The notes: generated by a model from the letters alone, not told the origin. Shown: positions 8,015 through 17,741, counted from the stretch's first letter. The stretch: 64,000 nucleotides of DNA from Cupriavidus taiwanensis (GCF_900250075.1 NZ_LT977070.1:1681634-1745633); one strand, 5' to 3'. A program made the numbers and translations.

Positions 8015-10213
8015 TTGTCCGATCTTCCCGATTCCCGCCAGTTGTCCCTGGATAGCGACCCGAGCGACCCGAGCGACCCGAGCGACCTCAGCGAGGCCGC
8101 GGCGCCTGCCCATGCCGTGCAGGCCGATGCCGCTGCCCGCCGCGGCGCCGAGCTTGCCACCATCTTTGCCGATACCGGCACGCTGGCCCAGGCCATTCCC
8201 GGCTACCGGCCGCGTGCCTCGCAGCACAAGATGGCCGAGGCCGTCGCCGGCGCGATCGCGCAGAACGATTCCGTGATCGTCGAGGCCGGCACCGGCACCG
8301 GCAAGACCTACGCCTACCTGGTGCCCGCGATGCTGTGGGGCGGCAAGGTGATCCTGTCCACCGGCACCAAGAACCTGCAGGACCAGCTGTTCCTGCGCGA
8401 CATCCCGACCGTGCGCCACGCGCTCAACGTGCCGGTCTCGGTGGCGCTGCTCAAGGGCCGGGCCAACTACGTCTGCCACTACCACCTGGAACGCGCGCAG
8501 GCCGGCGGGCGCCTGGCCTCGCGCCAGGATGCGGCGTGGCTGCGCGAGATCGGGCGCTTCATCAAGGAAACCGCTACCGGCGACAAGGCGGAACTGGCGT
8601 CGGTGCCGGAGAACGCCCCCGTGTGGCAGATGGTGACCTCCACGCGCGACAACTGCCTCGGCTCGGAATGCCCGCATTACAAGGACTGCTTCGTGATGCG
8701 CGCGCGCAAGGAAGCGCAGCAGGCCGACGTGGTGGTGGTCAACCACCACCTGTTCTTTGCCGACGTGGTGCTGCGCGACACTGGCATGGCCGAGCTGCTG
8801 CCCGCGGCCAACACCGTGATCTTCGACGAAGCGCACCAGCTGCCCGAGACCGCCACGCTGTTCTTCGGCGAGACGCTGTCGACCAGCCAGCTGCTGGAGA
8901 TCGCGCGCGATACCGTGGCCGAGGGCCTGTCGCATGCGCGCGATGCGGTCGACTGGGTGGCGCTGGGCGCGCCGCTGGAACGCGCCGCGCGCGACCTGCG
9001 CCTGGCCTTCGGCAAGGACAACGCGCGCCTGGCGCTGGGCCAGATCGAGGCCGACCGCCGCATCGCCGAACCCTTCAACGAGACCCTCGATGCGCTCGAC
9101 GCGGCGCTGTCCGACTTCGTCGAGATGCTCGAAAGCCAGGCCGAGCGCGCCGAATCGCTGCAGCAATGCCACCGCCGCGCGCTCGAGCTGGCCAACAAGC
9201 TGGCCGCCTGGCGCACCGATGCCCCGGCCGCGCCGGCACCGCAGCCAGCCGACGGCGAGGAGCAGGGGCAGGAGCAGGGCGGGGCCGCGCCATCCGCCGG
9301 CCCGGAAACCGTGCGCTGGGTCGAGGTGTTCTCGCACACTGTGCAGCTGCACCGTACGCCGCTGTCGATCGCGCCGATCTTCACGCGGCAGCGCGGGGGG
9401 CAGCCGCGCGCGTGGGTCTTTACCTCGGCGACGCTGTCGGTGAAGGGCAATTTCACCCACTACGCCGCGCAGCTGGGGCTCGACAAGGAGCGCTCGCTGA
9501 CGTTGCCCAGCCCGTTCGACTACGCGAAGCAGGGCCTGCTGTACGTGCCGCGCGACATGCCTGCGCCGCAGTCGCCGCAGTTCACCGATGCAGTGGTGCA
9601 GGCCGCGCTGCCGCTGATCGAGGCCGCCGGCGGGCGCACCTTCCTGCTGTGCACCACGCTGCGCGCGGTGCAGCGGGCCTCGGACCTGCTCTACGATGCC
9701 TTTGCCGAACGCGGCCTGAACCTGCCGCTGCTGGTGCAGGGCCAGGCCAGCCGCACCGAGCTGCTGGACCGCTTCCGCGAGCTTGGCAATGCGGTGCTGG
9801 TCGGCAGCCAGAGCTTCTGGGAGGGCGTGGACGTGCGCGGCGAGGCGCTGTCCCTGGTGATCATCGACAAGCTGCCGTTCGCGCCGCCCGACGATCCGGT
9901 GCTGGCCGCGCGCATGGAAGTGCTGCAGAAGAAGGGCCTGAGCCCGTTTGCCGTGCACCAGCTGCCGCATGCGGTGATCACGCTCAAGCAGGGGGCGGGG
10001 CGGCTGATCCGTTCCGAATCGGACCGCGGCGTGCTGGCGATCTTCGACACGCGCCTGGTCGAGAAGCCCTATGGGCGCCAGATCTGGCAGAGCCTGCCGC
10101 CGTTCACGCGCACGCGCGAGGCGGCCACGGTGGTGCGCTTCCTGGAGTCGCTGCGCGGATCGCCCGCCGGGCAGCAGGACGAAACCGACGCCGGGGATGC
10201 GGCCGCCGACTGA
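8015..10213 (+). CDS. DinG/YoaA-type ATP-dependent DNA helicase with Fe-S cluster motif
   Basis: A 732-residue superfamily 2 helicase of the XPD/DinG group. Walker A is EAGTGTGKT (about residues 90-98) and Walker B is DEAH (about 271-274). Four cysteines between them (NYVCHYHLERA, then DNCLGSECPHYKDC) form the expected 4Fe-4S site. Motif VI lies in KQGAGRLIRSESDRGV near residue 665. Such enzymes unwind 5'-to-3' and clear R-loops or damaged forks. The frame opens with TTG at 8015; no in-frame ATG precedes the conserved region, so a TTG start is probable but unproven. Residues 14-24 contain a short Asp-Pro-Ser tandem repeat encoded by a 9-bp DNA repeat. A bidirectional terminator follows. Confidence 0.9.
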   Translation: MSDLPDSRQLSLDSDPSDPSDPSDLSEAAAPAHAVQADAAARRGAELATIFADTGTLAQAIPGYRPRASQHKMAEAVAGAIAQNDSVIVEAGTGTGKTYAYLVPAMLWGGKVILSTGTKNLQDQLFLRDIPTVRHALNVPVSVALLKGRANYVCHYHLERAQAGGRLASRQDAAWLREIGRFIKETATGDKAELASVPENAPVWQMVTSTRDNCLGSECPHYKDCFVMRARKEAQQADVVVVNHHLFFADVVLRDTGMAELLPAANTVIFDEAHQLPETATLFFGETLSTSQLLEIARDTVAEGLSHARDAVDWVALGAPLERAARDLRLAFGKDNARLALGQIEADRRIAEPFNETLDALDAALSDFVEMLESQAERAESLQQCHRRALELANKLAAWRTDAPAAPAPQPADGEEQGQEQGGAAPSAGPETVRWVEVFSHTVQLHRTPLSIAPIFTRQRGGQPRAWVFTSATLSVKGNFTHYAAQLGLDKERSLTLPSPFDYAKQGLLYVPRDMPAPQSPQFTDAVVQAALPLIEAAGGRTFLLCTTLRAVQRASDLLYDAFAERGLNLPLLVQGQASRTELLDRFRELGNAVLVGSQSFWEGVDVRGEALSLVIIDKLPFAPPDDPVLAARMEVLQKKGLSPFAVHQLPHAVITLKQGAGRLIRSESDRGVLAIFDTRLVEKPYGRQIWQSLPPFTRTREAATVVRFLESLRGSPAGQQDETDAGDAAAD

Positions 10214-10235
10214 CCACGACAGAGCGCGCCAAAAG

Positions 10236-10270
10236 AAAAACGGGACGGTCATCCGACACGTCCCGTTTTT
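10236..10270. terminator. Bidirectional intrinsic terminator
   Basis: A 12-bp stem (10236-10247 with 10259-10270) has an A-tract on its left arm and a run of T on its right (TTTTTTT to 10272). It lies between the convergent helicase gene and bamD and can end both transcripts. Confidence 0.85.
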
Positions 10271-10308
10271 TTATCGCTGCCGGCGCGGCGGCATCAGATC
10301 ACTTCCCG

Positions 10309-11124
10309 TCAGAACACTTCCCACCAGGACTTGTCCTTGCGGCGTGCGCCGTACTTGATGAAGTCGCTCTCGGGGAAGTTTTTCTCCATCACGCGCGCGG
10401 TGTCGTCGCGCAGGTCCTTCATGCCCATCGCGTCGTACGAGCGGATCATGATGTACAGCGCCTCTTCGTTGGCCGGTGCGCCGTCGTAGTCCTTCAGCGA
10501 CTGCTGGGCGCGGTTGACCGCGGCCAGGTAGGCGCCGCGCCGGTAGTAGTAGCGCGCGGCGTGCACTTCATGCTGGGCCAGCGAGTTGACGATGTACTGC
10601 ATGCGCAGCGTGGCGTCCGGCGTGTACTTGCTTTCCGGGTAGCGCGTGATCAGCGTATGGAAGGCATCGTAGGCTGCGCGCGCGGCCTTGGGATCGCGCT
10701 CGCTCAGGTCCTGCCCCGAGAAGCGGCCCAGCCAGCCGAGGTTGTCGTTGAAGTTGATCAGCCCCTTCAGGTAGTAGGCGTAATCGATGGTGGGATGGTT
10801 CGGGTGCAGCTGGATGAAGCGGTCGACCGCCGCCAGCGCGGCCGCGGTCTCGCCGTCCTTGTAGTTGGCGTAGGCGGTGTCGATCTGCGCCTGCTGCGCA
10901 TAGCGCCCGAACGGATAGCGGCCCTCGAGCTTTTCATACAGCTTGACGGCGCGGGTGTAGTCGCCGCCATCCAGGGCATCCTTGGCTTCCGAATATAATT
11001 TGTTGGCCGACCAGCCGGCGGTCTCGTCGGGCTGGTCCGCTAGCAGGCCGCATGCCGACAGCATGACGCAGCCGCCTGCGAGCAGAACCGCTCCAATTGT
11101 CGTGCGCCAGCGCGCGCGTTTCAT
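10309..11124 (-). CDS. bamD: BamD outer-membrane assembly lipoprotein
   Basis: Essential periplasmic lipoprotein of the BAM complex, which inserts beta-barrel proteins into the outer membrane with BamA. From the ATG at 11124 it has 271 residues. A signal peptide ends in the lipobox LSAC-G, with the lipidated Cys at residue 25. Then come TPR-like repeats ([51 protein letters not shown]), the classic YfiO/ComL pattern. In-frame ATGs at 11145 and 11139 are also possible. A TATAAT (minus strand, 11184-11179) is a good -10 for it, about 50 nt upstream. The promoter region is shared with the divergent rluD gene. Confidence 0.93.
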   Translation of the reverse strand: MKRARWRTTIGAVLLAGGCVMLSACGLLADQPDETAGWSANKLYSEAKDALDGGDYTRAVKLYEKLEGRYPFGRYAQQAQIDTAYANYKDGETAAALAAVDRFIQLHPNHPTIDYAYYLKGLINFNDNLGWLGRFSGQDLSERDPKAARAAYDAFHTLITRYPESKYTPDATLRMQYIVNSLAQHEVHAARYYYRRGAYLAAVNRAQQSLKDYDGAPANEEALYIMIRSYDAMGMKDLRDDTARVMEKNFPESDFIKYGARRKDKSWWEVF

Positions 11125-11178
11125 GCTCTGCAATTGCATGGGCAATCGTATCCCGGATGAAGAAAAATAGCGTCAAGC

Positions 11179-11184
11179 ATTATA
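11179..11184 (-). promoter_or_regulatory. -10 element for bamD
   Basis: A perfect TATAAT on the minus strand lies about 55 nt upstream of the bamD start. No convincing TTGACA stands at 16-18 nt, so the -35 is weak. The site lies inside the frame that would code the first residues of rluD if its ATG at 11157 were used, which is one reason to place the rluD start downstream. Confidence 0.45.
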
Positions 11185-11222
11185 GCCCAAGCCCCCAGCC
11201 CAACCCGCAAGCAGGAGATGGC

Positions 11223-12413
11223 GTGGGAGGACTGCCACCCGAACGGGTGCGCGCCGCCGCGGTGGTGGCCGATTTCGAGGCCAGCGCGGAAGCATTCGAC
11301 GATGCCGCCGACGCGCCGGCTGTCGCGGCCGACCCGGCCGTGACCCTGTCGCTGGAGGTGGACAGCGCCTCGCATGGCGAGCGTCTCGACAAATTGCTGG
11401 CGCGTCACTTCAGCGAGTTTTCGCGCAGCCGCCTGCAGCAATGGATCGAAAGCGGCGCGGTGCGCGTCGACGGGCAGGTGCGCCGTCCGCGCGACGCGGT
11501 GCAGATGGGCAACCGGATCGAGGTCCGGCCGCAGGCCGCGCCGGAATCGTCGGCGTTCGCCCCCGAGGACGTGCCGCTCGAGGTGGTCTACGAGGACGAC
11601 ACCCTGCTGGTGATCAACAAGCCCGCCGGGCTGGTGGTGCATCCTGCCGCCGGCAACTGGAGCGGCACCGTGCTCAATGGCCTGCTGCATCGCGACCCGG
11701 GCGCCGCGTCGTTGCCGCGCGCGGGCATCGTGCACCGGCTCGACAAGGAGACCTCGGGGCTGATGGTGGTGGCGCGCACGCTGACCGCGCAGACCGACCT
11801 GGTGCGGCAGCTGCAGGCGCGCACGGTCAAGCGCACCTATATCGCGCTGGTGTGGGGCCGCACCTATGACGAGGGCACCATCGACGCGCCCATCGGCCGC
11901 GACCCGCGCGAGCGCACGCGCATGGCGATCGTGCAGACCGCCAGCGGCAAGCCGTCGCGCACGCATTTCCGCACGCTGGCGACGGTGCCGCTGGGGCGGG
12001 GTTTCGTGTCGATGGTGATGTGCAAGCTCGAGACCGGCCGCACCCACCAGATCCGCGTGCATTTCGAATCGATCGGCCATCCGCTGGTGGGCGACCCGGT
12101 CTATTTCCGCGCCACCCAGCGCGGCCAGCGTCCCGCCATCCGCGTGCCGCTGCCGGTGCCGTACGAGCGCCAGGCGCTGCATGCGTACAAGCTCGGCCTG
12201 GTGCATCCGGCCACCGGCAAGCACATGTCGTGGACCGCGCAGCCGCCCGAGGACCTGCAGGCACTGATCGATGCGCTCGACTTTGAAAGCGCGCAGGCCG
12301 ACGACGAAGACGACGCCTGGGACGAAGTGTGGGAAGGCGGCGAAGCCCACTGGGAATACGCCGGCGATGATGACGATGACGACGACGGTGACGGCGATGA
12401 GCGCGACGCCTGA
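11223..12413 (+). CDS. rluD: RluD-type 23S rRNA pseudouridine synthase
   Basis: About 396 residues from the GTG at 11223, which has AGGAG 5 nt upstream. An in-frame ATG at 11157 exists, but the extra N terminus ([13 protein letters not shown]) looks like translated intergenic repeat and crosses the bamD -10. The enzyme has an S4 RNA-binding domain ([20 protein letters not shown]) and a RluA-type catalytic domain with the active-site motif [13 protein letters not shown], whose Asp attacks the uridine. RluD makes the pseudouridines at 1911, 1915 and 1917 in helix 69 of 23S rRNA. The C terminus carries an unusual acidic tail (Asp/Glu-rich, last 35 residues). It overlaps the next gene by 17 nt. 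Confidence 0.9.
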   Translation: MGGLPPERVRAAAVVADFEASAEAFDDAADAPAVAADPAVTLSLEVDSASHGERLDKLLARHFSEFSRSRLQQWIESGAVRVDGQVRRPRDAVQMGNRIEVRPQAAPESSAFAPEDVPLEVVYEDDTLLVINKPAGLVVHPAAGNWSGTVLNGLLHRDPGAASLPRAGIVHRLDKETSGLMVVARTLTAQTDLVRQLQARTVKRTYIALVWGRTYDEGTIDAPIGRDPRERTRMAIVQTASGKPSRTHFRTLATVPLGRGFVSMVMCKLETGRTHQIRVHFESIGHPLVGDPVYFRATQRGQRPAIRVPLPVPYERQALHAYKLGLVHPATGKHMSWTAQPPEDLQALIDALDFESAQADDEDDAWDEVWEGGEAHWEYAGDDDDDDDGDGDERDA

Positions 12414-13200
12414 TCCCGCCTGGCTGGTGCCGGACTGGCCGGCGCCGGCGCGCGTGCGCGCGCTGTCGACCACGCGCCAGGGCGGGGTCAGCCAGGGTCC
12501 GTACGGACTCGCCGGCGGCATGCCCGGCGGCCTGAACCTGGGCACCCACGTCGGCGACGATCCGGCCGACGTCGCGCGCAACCGCGCGCGGCTGGCCGCG
12601 TGCCTGCCGTCGATGCCGCAATGGCTGGAACAGGTGCATGGCTGCGCGGTCGCCACCGTCGACCATGTGGGCGCGCCGGGCGATCCCGTGCCGCGGGCCG
12701 ATGCGAGCCTGGCGCTGGCGCCGGGCCACGTCTGCGCCGTGATGACGGCCGACTGCCTGCCGGTGCTGCTGTGCGATACGCAGGGGACGGTGGTGGGCGC
12801 CGCGCATGCGGGCTGGCGCGGCCTGTGCCATGGCGTGATCGAGGCCACGCTGGCGCGGATGCAGGCGGCCGCCGGCGGCGCTGCCACGCGCTGGCTGGCA
12901 TGGCTGGGTCCGGCGATCGGCCCCAACGCCTTCGAGGTCGGCGCCGAGGTGCGCGAGGCCTTCCTCGCGCAGGCACGCCCGGACGAACAGGCCGCGGTGG
13001 CCGCGGCGTTCCGCGCCGGCGCTCCGGGCAAGTACTTCGCCGACATCTATGCCCTGGCGCGCACGCGCCTGGCCCGCGCCGGCTGCGTCGACATCCACGG
13101 CGGCGCTGCCTGCACCGTTGCCGATGCCGAACGCTTCTACTCCTACCGGCGCGACGGCGTGACCGGGCGCATGGCCAGCCTGGTCTGGCTGGCCGACTGA
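12397..13200 (+). CDS. pgeF: PgeF/YfiH laccase-domain protein
   Basis: 267 residues, typical for the family once called polyphenol oxidase. It carries the zinc-site residues: His in [11 protein letters not shown], Cys in [10 protein letters not shown] and His in AAHAGWRG. Bacterial members have been described as a peptidoglycan editing factor that limits misincorporation of Ser into the peptide stem, and as purine nucleoside-acting enzymes. The ATG at 12397 overlaps the end of rluD, an arrangement (rluD-yfiH) also found in E. coli and supporting the start. The frame is open further upstream, but that part is low-complexity overlap with the acidic rluD tail. Confidence 0.92.
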   Translation: MSATPDPAWLVPDWPAPARVRALSTTRQGGVSQGPYGLAGGMPGGLNLGTHVGDDPADVARNRARLAACLPSMPQWLEQVHGCAVATVDHVGAPGDPVPRADASLALAPGHVCAVMTADCLPVLLCDTQGTVVGAAHAGWRGLCHGVIEATLARMQAAAGGAATRWLAWLGPAIGPNAFEVGAEVREAFLAQARPDEQAAVAAAFRAGAPGKYFADIYALARTRLARAGCVDIHGGAACTVADAERFYSYRRDGVTGRMASLVWLAD

Positions 13201-13213
13201 GCGCGGCGCTGCC

Positions 13214-13441
13214 TTAATCGTCCGCGCGCTTCACCGCCTCGCTCGCCGGGGCGCTTTGCTCCAGCGCGCGTTCGGCCTCGGCCTTGCGCCGGCGCCGGCC
13301 GGGCGTGCCCAGGATGTAGAGCACCAGCGCCACCGGCGCGACCCCATACATCAGGAAGGTGGCGACCCCCGCCACCACGTTGTGCTCGGTGATCGCCATC
13401 ATCAGCGCCACGTAGAGCCAGCCAATGGCCACGATGTACAT
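13214..13441 (-). CDS. Small two-helix membrane protein, unknown function
   Basis: 75 residues starting at the ATG at 13441, which has a good AAGGA 8 nt upstream. Two hydrophobic segments (YIVAIGWLYVALMMAI; VAGVATFLMYGVAPVALVLYIL) are joined by a short polar turn, and a basic, then acidic cytoplasmic tail follows (GRRRRKAEAERALE). This looks like a conserved Burkholderiales inner-membrane protein without a known role. It is convergent with pgeF (13 nt gap) and divergent from phaC1. The longer open frame upstream to 13879 is antisense to the phaC1 leader and is not credible. Confidence 0.75.
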   Translation of the reverse strand: MYIVAIGWLYVALMMAITEHNVVAGVATFLMYGVAPVALVLYILGTPGRRRRKAEAERALEQSAPASEAVKRADD

Positions 13442-13547
13442 CAGAATTTCATCCTTCTCGACTATGCTCGATGGCCTCGGCAGGTGCGTGTGCTGCATTA
13501 CCGTCCGGTAGGTCGGGCAGCGCGCGGCGCCGGGGCGGATTTCCGCA

Positions 13548-13577
13548 TTGACAGCGCGCGCGTTGCAAGGCAACAAT
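13548..13577 (+). promoter_or_regulatory. phaCAB promoter (sigma70)
   Basis: TTGACA at 13548-13553 and AACAAT at 13572-13577, separated by 18 nt, match the promoter I recall for R. eutropha phaC1. It lies about 300 nt upstream of the phaC1 start. The leader contains a perfect 7-bp stem with a 4-nt loop (13593-13599 with 13604-13610) just after the expected start of transcription. The rest of the 13442-13887 gap shows no gene. Confidence 0.8.
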
Positions 13578-13887
13578 GGCCTCGAATGTCTCGGAATCGC
13601 TGACGATTCCCAGGTTTTTCCGGCAAGCATAACGCATGGCGCTGGCAACCAAGGCGCCGCGCCCGCCGGATAAAAGGGAGCCGCTATCGGAATGGATGCA
13701 AGCCCTGGCCGCAGCTTGTGCGAGCCTGGGTTCCAGGCCAGTTCCAGGGCAGATGTGCCGGCTGACCCTCCCGCTTGGGAAGGGCTGGAGCCGGATCCAA
13801 TCGGATAGCATCTCCCCATGCATAGTGCCGGCCAGGGCAATGCCCGGAGCCGGTTCGAATAGTGACGGCAGAGAGACAAAACTGATC

Positions 13888-15669
13888 ATGGCGACCGGCA
13901 AAGGTGCGGCAGCTTCCACGCAGGAAGGCAAGTCCCAACCACCCAAGTTCACGCCGGGGCCATTCGATCCAGCCACCTGGCTGGAATGGTCCCGCCAGTG
14001 GCAGGGCACTGAAGGCAACGGCCACGCGGCCGCATCCGGCATGATGGCCGGCATCCCGGGCCTCGATTCGCTGGCAGGCGTCAAGATCGCGCCGGCCCAG
14101 CTGGCCGACATCCAGCAGCGCTACATGAAGGACTTCGCCGCGCTGTGGCAGGCGCTGGCCGAGGGCAAGCCCGACGGCACCGGGCCGCTGCACGATCGCC
14201 GCTTTGCCGGCGACGCGTGGCGCAACAATGTGCCGTACCGTTACGCCGCCGCTTTCTACCTGCTCAACGCCCGCGCGCTGACCGAACTCGCCGACGCGGT
14301 CGAGGCCGATGCCAAGACGCGCCAGCGCATCCGCTTCGCGATCTCGCAGTGGGTCGATGCGATGTCGCCCGCCAACTTCCTCGCCACCAATCCCGAAGCG
14401 CAGCGCCTGCTGATCGAATCGGGCGGTGAATCGCTGCGCGCCGGCGTGCGCAACATGATGGAGGACCTGACGCGGGGCAAGATCTCGCAGACCGACGAGA
14501 CCGCGTTCGAGGTGGGCCGCAATGTTGCGGTGACCGAAGGCGCGGTGGTCTACGAGAACGAATACTTCCAGCTGCTGCAGTACAAGCCGCTCACCGCCAA
14601 GGTCCATGCGCGCCCGCTGCTGATGGTGCCGCCCTGCATCAACAAGTACTACATCCTTGACCTGCAGCCGGAAAGCTCGCTGGTGCGGCATACGGTGGAG
14701 CAGGGCCATACGGTATTCCTGGTGTCGTGGCGCAATCCCGATGCCAGCATGGCGTCGCGCACCTGGGACGACTACATCGAGCACGCCGCCATCCGCGCCA
14801 TCGAAGTCGCGCGCGACATCAGCGGCGAGGACCAGATCAACGTGCTGGGCTTCTGCGTCGGCGGCACCATCATTTCAACCGCGCTCGCGGTGCTGGCCGC
14901 GCGCGGCGAGCATCCGGCCGCAAGCCTGACGCTGCTGACCACGCTGCTGGACTTTGCCGACACCGGCATCCTCGACGTCTTCGTCGACGAGGGCCACGTG
15001 CAGCTGCGCGAAGCCACGCTGGGCGGCGGTGCCGGCGCGCCGTGCGCGCTGCTGCGCGGGCTGGAGCTGGCCAACACCTTCTCGTTCCTGCGCCCGAACG
15101 ATTTGGTGTGGAACTACGTGGTCGACAACTACCTGAAGGGCAATACCCCGGTGCCGTTCGACCTGCTGTTCTGGAACGGCGACGCGACCAACCTGCCGGG
15201 GCCGTGGTACTGCTGGTACCTGCGCCACACCTACCTGCAGAACGAGTTGAAGGTGCCCGGCAAGCTGACCGTATGCGATGCGCCGGTGGACCTGGGCAGC
15301 ATCGACGTGCCGACTTATCTCTACGGCTCGCGCGAGGACCATATCGTGCCGTGGACCGCGGCCTATGCCTCGACCGCGCTGCTGAAGAACAAGCTGCGCT
15401 TCGTGCTGGGCGCCTCCGGCCATATCGCCGGCGTGATCAATCCGCCGGCAAAGAAAAAGCGCAGCCACTGGACCAATGACGCCTTGCCGGCGTCGCCGCA
15501 GCAATGGCTCGCCGGCGCCACCGAGCATCCCGGCAGCTGGTGGCCGGACTGGTCGGCATGGCTGGCCAGCCATGCCGGAGCCAAGCGCGCCGCGCCTGCG
15601 CAGTACGGCAACGCGCGCTTCCCTGCGATCGAACCCGCGCCTGGGCGCTACGTCAAGGCCAAGGCATGA
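13888..15669 (+). CDS. phaC1: Class I poly(3-hydroxyalkanoate) synthase PhaC1
   Basis: 593 residues. It polymerises (R)-3-hydroxybutyryl-CoA into PHB at the granule surface. The alpha/beta-hydrolase triad is intact: Cys323 in the lipase-like box FCVGG, Asp484 in SREDHIV and His512 in ASGHIAGV. Numbering is +4 against H16 PhaC (Cys319/Asp480/His508) because of four extra residues (MMAG) near position 52 in the N-terminal domain. The start ATG at 13888 begins MATGKGAAASTQ, as in H16, behind a GAGAGAC site. First gene of phaCAB. The N-terminal domain is the least conserved part of the enzyme and affects granule targeting and activity, so the insertion may be tolerated there. Confidence 0.98.
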   Translation: MATGKGAAASTQEGKSQPPKFTPGPFDPATWLEWSRQWQGTEGNGHAAASGMMAGIPGLDSLAGVKIAPAQLADIQQRYMKDFAALWQALAEGKPDGTGPLHDRRFAGDAWRNNVPYRYAAAFYLLNARALTELADAVEADAKTRQRIRFAISQWVDAMSPANFLATNPEAQRLLIESGGESLRAGVRNMMEDLTRGKISQTDETAFEVGRNVAVTEGAVVYENEYFQLLQYKPLTAKVHARPLLMVPPCINKYYILDLQPESSLVRHTVEQGHTVFLVSWRNPDASMASRTWDDYIEHAAIRAIEVARDISGEDQINVLGFCVGGTIISTALAVLAARGEHPAASLTLLTTLLDFADTGILDVFVDEGHVQLREATLGGGAGAPCALLRGLELANTFSFLRPNDLVWNYVVDNYLKGNTPVPFDLLFWNGDATNLPGPWYCWYLRHTYLQNELKVPGKLTVCDAPVDLGSIDVPTYLYGSREDHIVPWTAAYASTALLKNKLRFVLGASGHIAGVINPPAKKKRSHWTNDALPASPQQWLAGATEHPGSWWPDWSAWLASHAGAKRAAPAQYGNARFPAIEPAPGRYVKAKA

Positions 15670-15747
15670 TGCCCGCGCGTCCGCCGGCGTGCGCCCCGCG
15701 CGCGCCGGCGGGCTGCGGGTCCCTGTTTCCATTGAGAGGACTACACC

Positions 15748-16929
15748 ATGACTGACGTTGTCATCGTATCCGCGGCCCGTACCGCGGTTGGCAAATTTGG
15801 CGGCTCGCTGGCGAAGATTCCGGCGCCGGAACTGGGTGCGATCGTGATCAAGGCCGCGCTGGAGCGTGCCGGCATCCAGCCGGACCAGGTCAGCGAAGTG
15901 ATCATGGGCCAGGTGCTCACCGCCGGCTCGGGCCAGAACCCGGCGCGCCAGGCTTCGATCAAGGCCGGCCTGCCGGCGATGGTGCCGGCCATGACCATCA
16001 ACAAGGTATGCGGCTCGGGCCTGAAGGCTGTGATGCTGGCCGCCAACGCGATCATGGCGGGCGACGCCGAGATCGTGGTGGCCGGCGGCCAGGAAAACAT
16101 GAGCGCCGCGCCGCACGTGCTGCCGGGCTCGCGCGACGGCTTCCGCATGGGTGACACCAAGCTGGTCGACACCATGATCGTCGACGGCCTGTGGGACGTG
16201 TACAACCAGTACCACATGGGCATCACCGCCGAGAACGTGGCCAAGGAATACGGCATCACGCGCGAAGCGCAGGACGAATTCGCGGTGGGCTCGCAGAACA
16301 AGGCCGAAGCCGCGCAGAAGGCCGGCAAGTTCGACGAAGAGATCGTGCCGGTGCTGATCCCGCAGCGCAAGGGCGACCCGGTGGCGTTCAAGACCGACGA
16401 GTTCGTGCGCCACGGCGCCACGCTCGACAGCATGGCCGGCCTCAAGCCCGCCTTCGACAAGGCCGGCTCGGTGACCGCGGCCAACGCCTCGGGCCTGAAC
16501 GACGGCGCCGCCGCCGTGGTGGTGATGTCGGCCGCCAAGGCCAAGGAACTGGGCCTGACCCCGCTCGCCACCATCAAGAGCTACGCCAACGCCGGCGTGG
16601 ACCCGAAGGTGATGGGCATGGGCCCGGTGCCGGCGTCCAAGCGCGCGCTGTCGCGCGCGGGTTGGACCCCGCAGGACCTGGACCTGATGGAAATCAACGA
16701 GGCCTTCGCCGCGCAGGCGCTGGCGGTGCACCAGCAGATGGGCTGGGACACCTCCAAGGTCAACGTCAACGGCGGCGCCATTGCCATCGGCCACCCGATC
16801 GGCGCGTCTGGCTGCCGTATCCTGGTGACGCTGCTGCACGAAATGAAGCGCCGCGATGCCAGGAAGGGCCTGGCGTCGCTGTGCATCGGCGGCGGCATGG
16901 GCGTGGCGCTGGCGGTCGAGCGCAATTAA
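15748..16929 (+). CDS. phaA: Acetyl-CoA acetyltransferase (beta-ketothiolase) PhaA
   Basis: 393 residues. It condenses two acetyl-CoA to acetoacetyl-CoA, the first step of PHB synthesis. All thiolase catalytic residues are visible: Cys88 (NKVCGSG), His349 (IGHPIGASG) and Cys379 (LCIGGGMG). A strong ribosome site (GAGAGGAC) lies before the ATG, 78 nt after phaC1. A second thiolase, bktB, lies 5.3 kb downstream and is broader in substrate range; PhaA is the C4-specific enzyme. Confidence 0.98.
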   Translation: MTDVVIVSAARTAVGKFGGSLAKIPAPELGAIVIKAALERAGIQPDQVSEVIMGQVLTAGSGQNPARQASIKAGLPAMVPAMTINKVCGSGLKAVMLAANAIMAGDAEIVVAGGQENMSAAPHVLPGSRDGFRMGDTKLVDTMIVDGLWDVYNQYHMGITAENVAKEYGITREAQDEFAVGSQNKAEAAQKAGKFDEEIVPVLIPQRKGDPVAFKTDEFVRHGATLDSMAGLKPAFDKAGSVTAANASGLNDGAAAVVVMSAAKAKELGLTPLATIKSYANAGVDPKVMGMGPVPASKRALSRAGWTPQDLDLMEINEAFAAQALAVHQQMGWDTSKVNVNGGAIAIGHPIGASGCRILVTLLHEMKRRDARKGLASLCIGGGMGVALAVERN

Positions 16930-17000
16930 GAAGGGGTGCGCCGGGCGCGCGCATGGCGCGGCCCGGCGGCAAATAACGAAAAGCCAATCAAGGAGTGGAC

Positions 17001-17741
17001 ATGACTCAGCGCATTGCGTATGTGACCGGCGGCATGGGTGGTATCGGGACCGCCATTTGCCAGCGGCTGGCCAGGGATGGCTTTCGCGTGGTGGCCGGCT
17101 GCGGCCCCAACTCGCCGCGCCGTGAAAAGTGGCTGGAGCAGCAGAAGGCCCTGGGCTTCGACTTCGTCGCCTCCGAAGGCAACGTGGCGGACTGGGACTC
17201 GACCAAGGCGGCCTTCGACAAGGTCAAGGCCGAGGTCGGCGAAGTCGATGTGCTGATCAACAATGCCGGCATCACGCGCGACGTGGTGTTCCGCAAGATG
17301 ACCCGCGCCGACTGGGATGCGGTGATCGACACCAACCTGACCTCGCTGTTCAACGTCACCAAGCAGGTGATCGACGGCATGGCCGATCGCGGCTGGGGCC
17401 GCATCGTCAATATCTCGTCGGTGAACGGGCAGAAGGGCCAGTTCGGCCAGACCAACTACTCCACCGCCAAGGCCGGCCTGCATGGCTTCACCATGGCGCT
17501 GGCGCAGGAAGTGGCGACCAAGGGCGTGACGGTGAACACGGTGTCGCCGGGCTATATCGCCACCGACATGGTCAAGGCCATCCGCCAGGACGTGCTCGAC
17601 AAGATCGTCGCCACGATCCCGGTGAAGCGCCTGGGCGAGCCCGAAGAGATCGCCTCGATCTGCGCCTGGCTGTCCTCGGATGAGTCCGGGTTCTCGACCG
17701 GCGCCGACTTCTCGCTCAACGGCGGCCTGCACATGGGCTGA
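17001..17741 (+). CDS. phaB1: NADPH-dependent acetoacetyl-CoA reductase PhaB1
   Basis: 246 residues, a classical short-chain dehydrogenase. It reduces acetoacetyl-CoA to (R)-3-hydroxybutyryl-CoA for PhaC. The cofactor motif is TGGMGGIG (residues 9-16), and the catalytic Tyr153 and Lys157 sit in NYSTAKAG with the Ser in ISSVNG. The start at 17001 has AGGAG 5 nt upstream; an upstream in-frame codon at 16995 overlaps that ribosome site and was rejected. Last gene of the phaCAB operon, followed by a hairpin. Confidence 0.98.
   Translation: MTQRIAYVTGGMGGIGTAICQRLARDGFRVVAGCGPNSPRREKWLEQQKALGFDFVASEGNVADWDSTKAAFDKVKAEVGEVDVLINNAGITRDVVFRKMTRADWDAVIDTNLTSLFNVTKQVIDGMADRGWGRIVNISSVNGQKGQFGQTNYSTAKAGLHGFTMALAQEVATKGVTVNTVSPGYIATDMVKAIRQDVLDKIVATIPVKRLGEPEEIASICAWLSSDESGFSTGADFSLNGGLHMG

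Noticed and set aside
13442..13879. N-terminal extension of the small membrane protein over the phaC1 leader
   Set aside because: The real start has a good ribosome site at 13441 and the extension is antisense to the phaC1 leader with no homology.
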